Origin: an uncultured Collinsella sp.
GTDB taxonomy: Bacteria; Actinomycetota; Coriobacteriia; Coriobacteriales; Coriobacteriaceae
Reading direction: 5' to 3'
Assembly (NCBI GenBank): GCA_900553345.1
Contig: USDE01000085.1
Coordinates: forward strand, 1 to 6,343
DNA length: 6,343 nt
In this document: positions 5,902 through 6,343 of the stretch, piece by piece
How positions within the stretch are numbered: position 1 is the first letter of the stretch
Layout: each line of letters opens with the position of its first letter
Translations under genes and position numbers: made by a program
The notes under the pieces: model-generated
What the model was told of the DNA's origin: nothing
What the model saw: the letters and a program-made list of their open reading frames with translations, nothing else
Database searches by the model: none

Positions 5902-6244
5902 CCGGCAGTTAGGGACGTTCCTTATAATATGAGCAGGACATTGTCAAGAGGCAAAATCGGGCCTGGCCCCAACGATATGGGGTCAGGCCCTCTCCCTATA
6001 TCAACCCGTCCGCGGCGACCTCGGCGTGTCTTCCCGACGCTCGTCTTTGCAGTTTAATATCCGCCCGTGGCGATCTCTCGCTGGGCAATCCGTTGCTACG
6101 GCTGAGGCTTCTTCGTCGAACCGACAGTCTGTGCACGCGTGTGGCGCCCTGGGCGCTCGCAGAAAAGGGACCTGAGGTTCGCCTCAACGGCTTCGGATCG
6201 AACCGCTTCCGGGGTGATCGGCTTATGTGCGGGGGACCGGCCCC
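5902..6244. other. Noncoding stretch between the FHA gene and the transposase remnant
   Basis: No supportable gene is present. Besides the hairpin at 5959-5990 it holds a quasi-palindrome AGGGACGTTCCTT (5911-5923), a TATAAT on the plus strand (5923-5928) without a -35, and a perfect TTGACA on the minus strand (5942-5947) pointing left. Several short hairpins follow: 6062-6072 (CGCC/GGCG), 6090-6101 (CCGT/ACGG), 6144-6156 (GCGCC/GGCGC), 6173-6186 (TGAGG/CCTCA with a TTCG loop) and 6231-6245 (GGGGG/CCCCC, directly after the minus-strand stop codon). The number of small stems and the adjacency to a transposase end suggest the structured noncoding end of an insertion element. Confidence 0.45.
5959..5990. 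terminator. Strong hairpin beyond the FHA gene, possible terminator
   Basis: GGGCCTGGCCCC (5959-5970) pairs with GGGGTCAGGCCC (5979-5990) around an 8-base loop; eleven of twelve pairs are Watson-Crick and the other is G-T. On the plus strand it is followed by TCTCCCT, a poor U-tract; on the minus strand by GATTTTG, a short one. It could end the kinase operon, end the leftward transcript from the transposase gene, or be part of a repeat or element end. It is the only candidate terminator within 100 bases of the FHA stop. Confidence 0.5.
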
Positions 6245-6343
6245 CTACGCCTCCTCGGCCATGAGGCCGACCGCCCACACCCAGCAGGCGAGCTCGCGCG
6301 CCGTGGCCACGTTCGCCTTGTTGTTGTGGACCCCGCGCGCGAG
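6245..6343 (-). CDS. C-terminal end of a transposase, probably IS110 type (partial)
   Basis: A minus-strand frame runs in from the right edge and stops at TAG (complement of 6245-6247); only 32 codons are visible. The peptide contains NNKANVATARELACWVWAVG near its end. A basic residue followed by the pattern K-A-x-V-A-x-A-R-x-L and then aromatic/aliphatic residues is how many IS110/IS116/IS902 transposases finish. These enzymes have a RuvC-like DEDD domain and a C-terminal serine domain; neither active site is in the visible part, so activity cannot be judged. The gene converges on the kinase operon. Another helical protein end cannot be excluded on so short a piece. Confidence 0.5.
   Translation of the reverse strand, partial: LARGVHNNKANVATARELACWVWAVGLMAEEA

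Noticed and set aside
5921..5947. Leftward promoter TTGACA...TATAAG
   Set aside because: The spacing between the two boxes is only 12-15 bases, depending on the -10 chosen, and it would fire into the end of the FHA gene. The TTGACA is better considered an outward -35 of an element end.
1..6343. CRISPR array, tRNA or rRNA genes
   Set aside because: No regularly spaced direct repeats, no cloverleaf-like sequence with the T-loop GGTTCGAATCC pattern, and no rRNA signature were seen on either strand.

Overview
The window is high-GC bacterial chromosome. The tightly packed dnaX / ybaB / recR recombination-replication block, high G+C codon use, strong GGAGG-type ribosome binding sites, and a membrane Ser/Thr kinase with an FHA partner together suggest an actinobacterium. 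The overall look is that of a gut Coriobacteriia such as Collinsella. This assignment is an inference from gene order and style; no rRNA or other marker is present.

Layout. Positions 1-204 are the last codons of dnaX (+). Positions 226-699 hold an unrecognised single-pass membrane protein on the minus strand, convergent to dnaX. It is followed by a 339-base intergenic stretch (700-1038) with its promoter, two interleaved inverted repeats, a 35-base operator-like cluster and a probable promoter for the next operon. ybaB (1039-1359) and recR (1373-1969) follow on the plus strand and are closed by a long perfect terminator hairpin (2000-2045). A regulatory intergenic stretch (1970-2215) ends in a second terminator-like hairpin placed inside the leader of the next gene.

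Three plus-strand genes then form one compact operon. They encode a membrane-anchored protein with a Ser/Gly-rich linker (2216-3118), a Ser/Thr protein kinase with four C-terminal membrane segments (3115-4959, ATGA overlap) and a C-terminal FHA-domain protein (4963-5901, gap of 3 bases). They look like a phospho-signalling cassette: the kinase phosphorylates membrane or cytoplasmic targets, the FHA protein reads phosphothreonine, and the first protein may act outside the membrane as sensor or effector. This cassette is the best candidate for an undescribed system here. Odd features are the absence of any extracellular sensor on the kinase, loss of the usual aspartate in the kinase aF helix, and loss of the usual GR arginine in the FHA domain.

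The right end (about 5902-6343) is accessory DNA: a strong hairpin, about 250 noncoding bases with several small hairpins, and the C-terminal 32 codons of a minus-strand protein resembling an IS110-type transposase. An outward-facing TTGACA near 5942-5947 and the structured noncoding stretch would fit the right end of such an element, possibly carrying its guide RNA.
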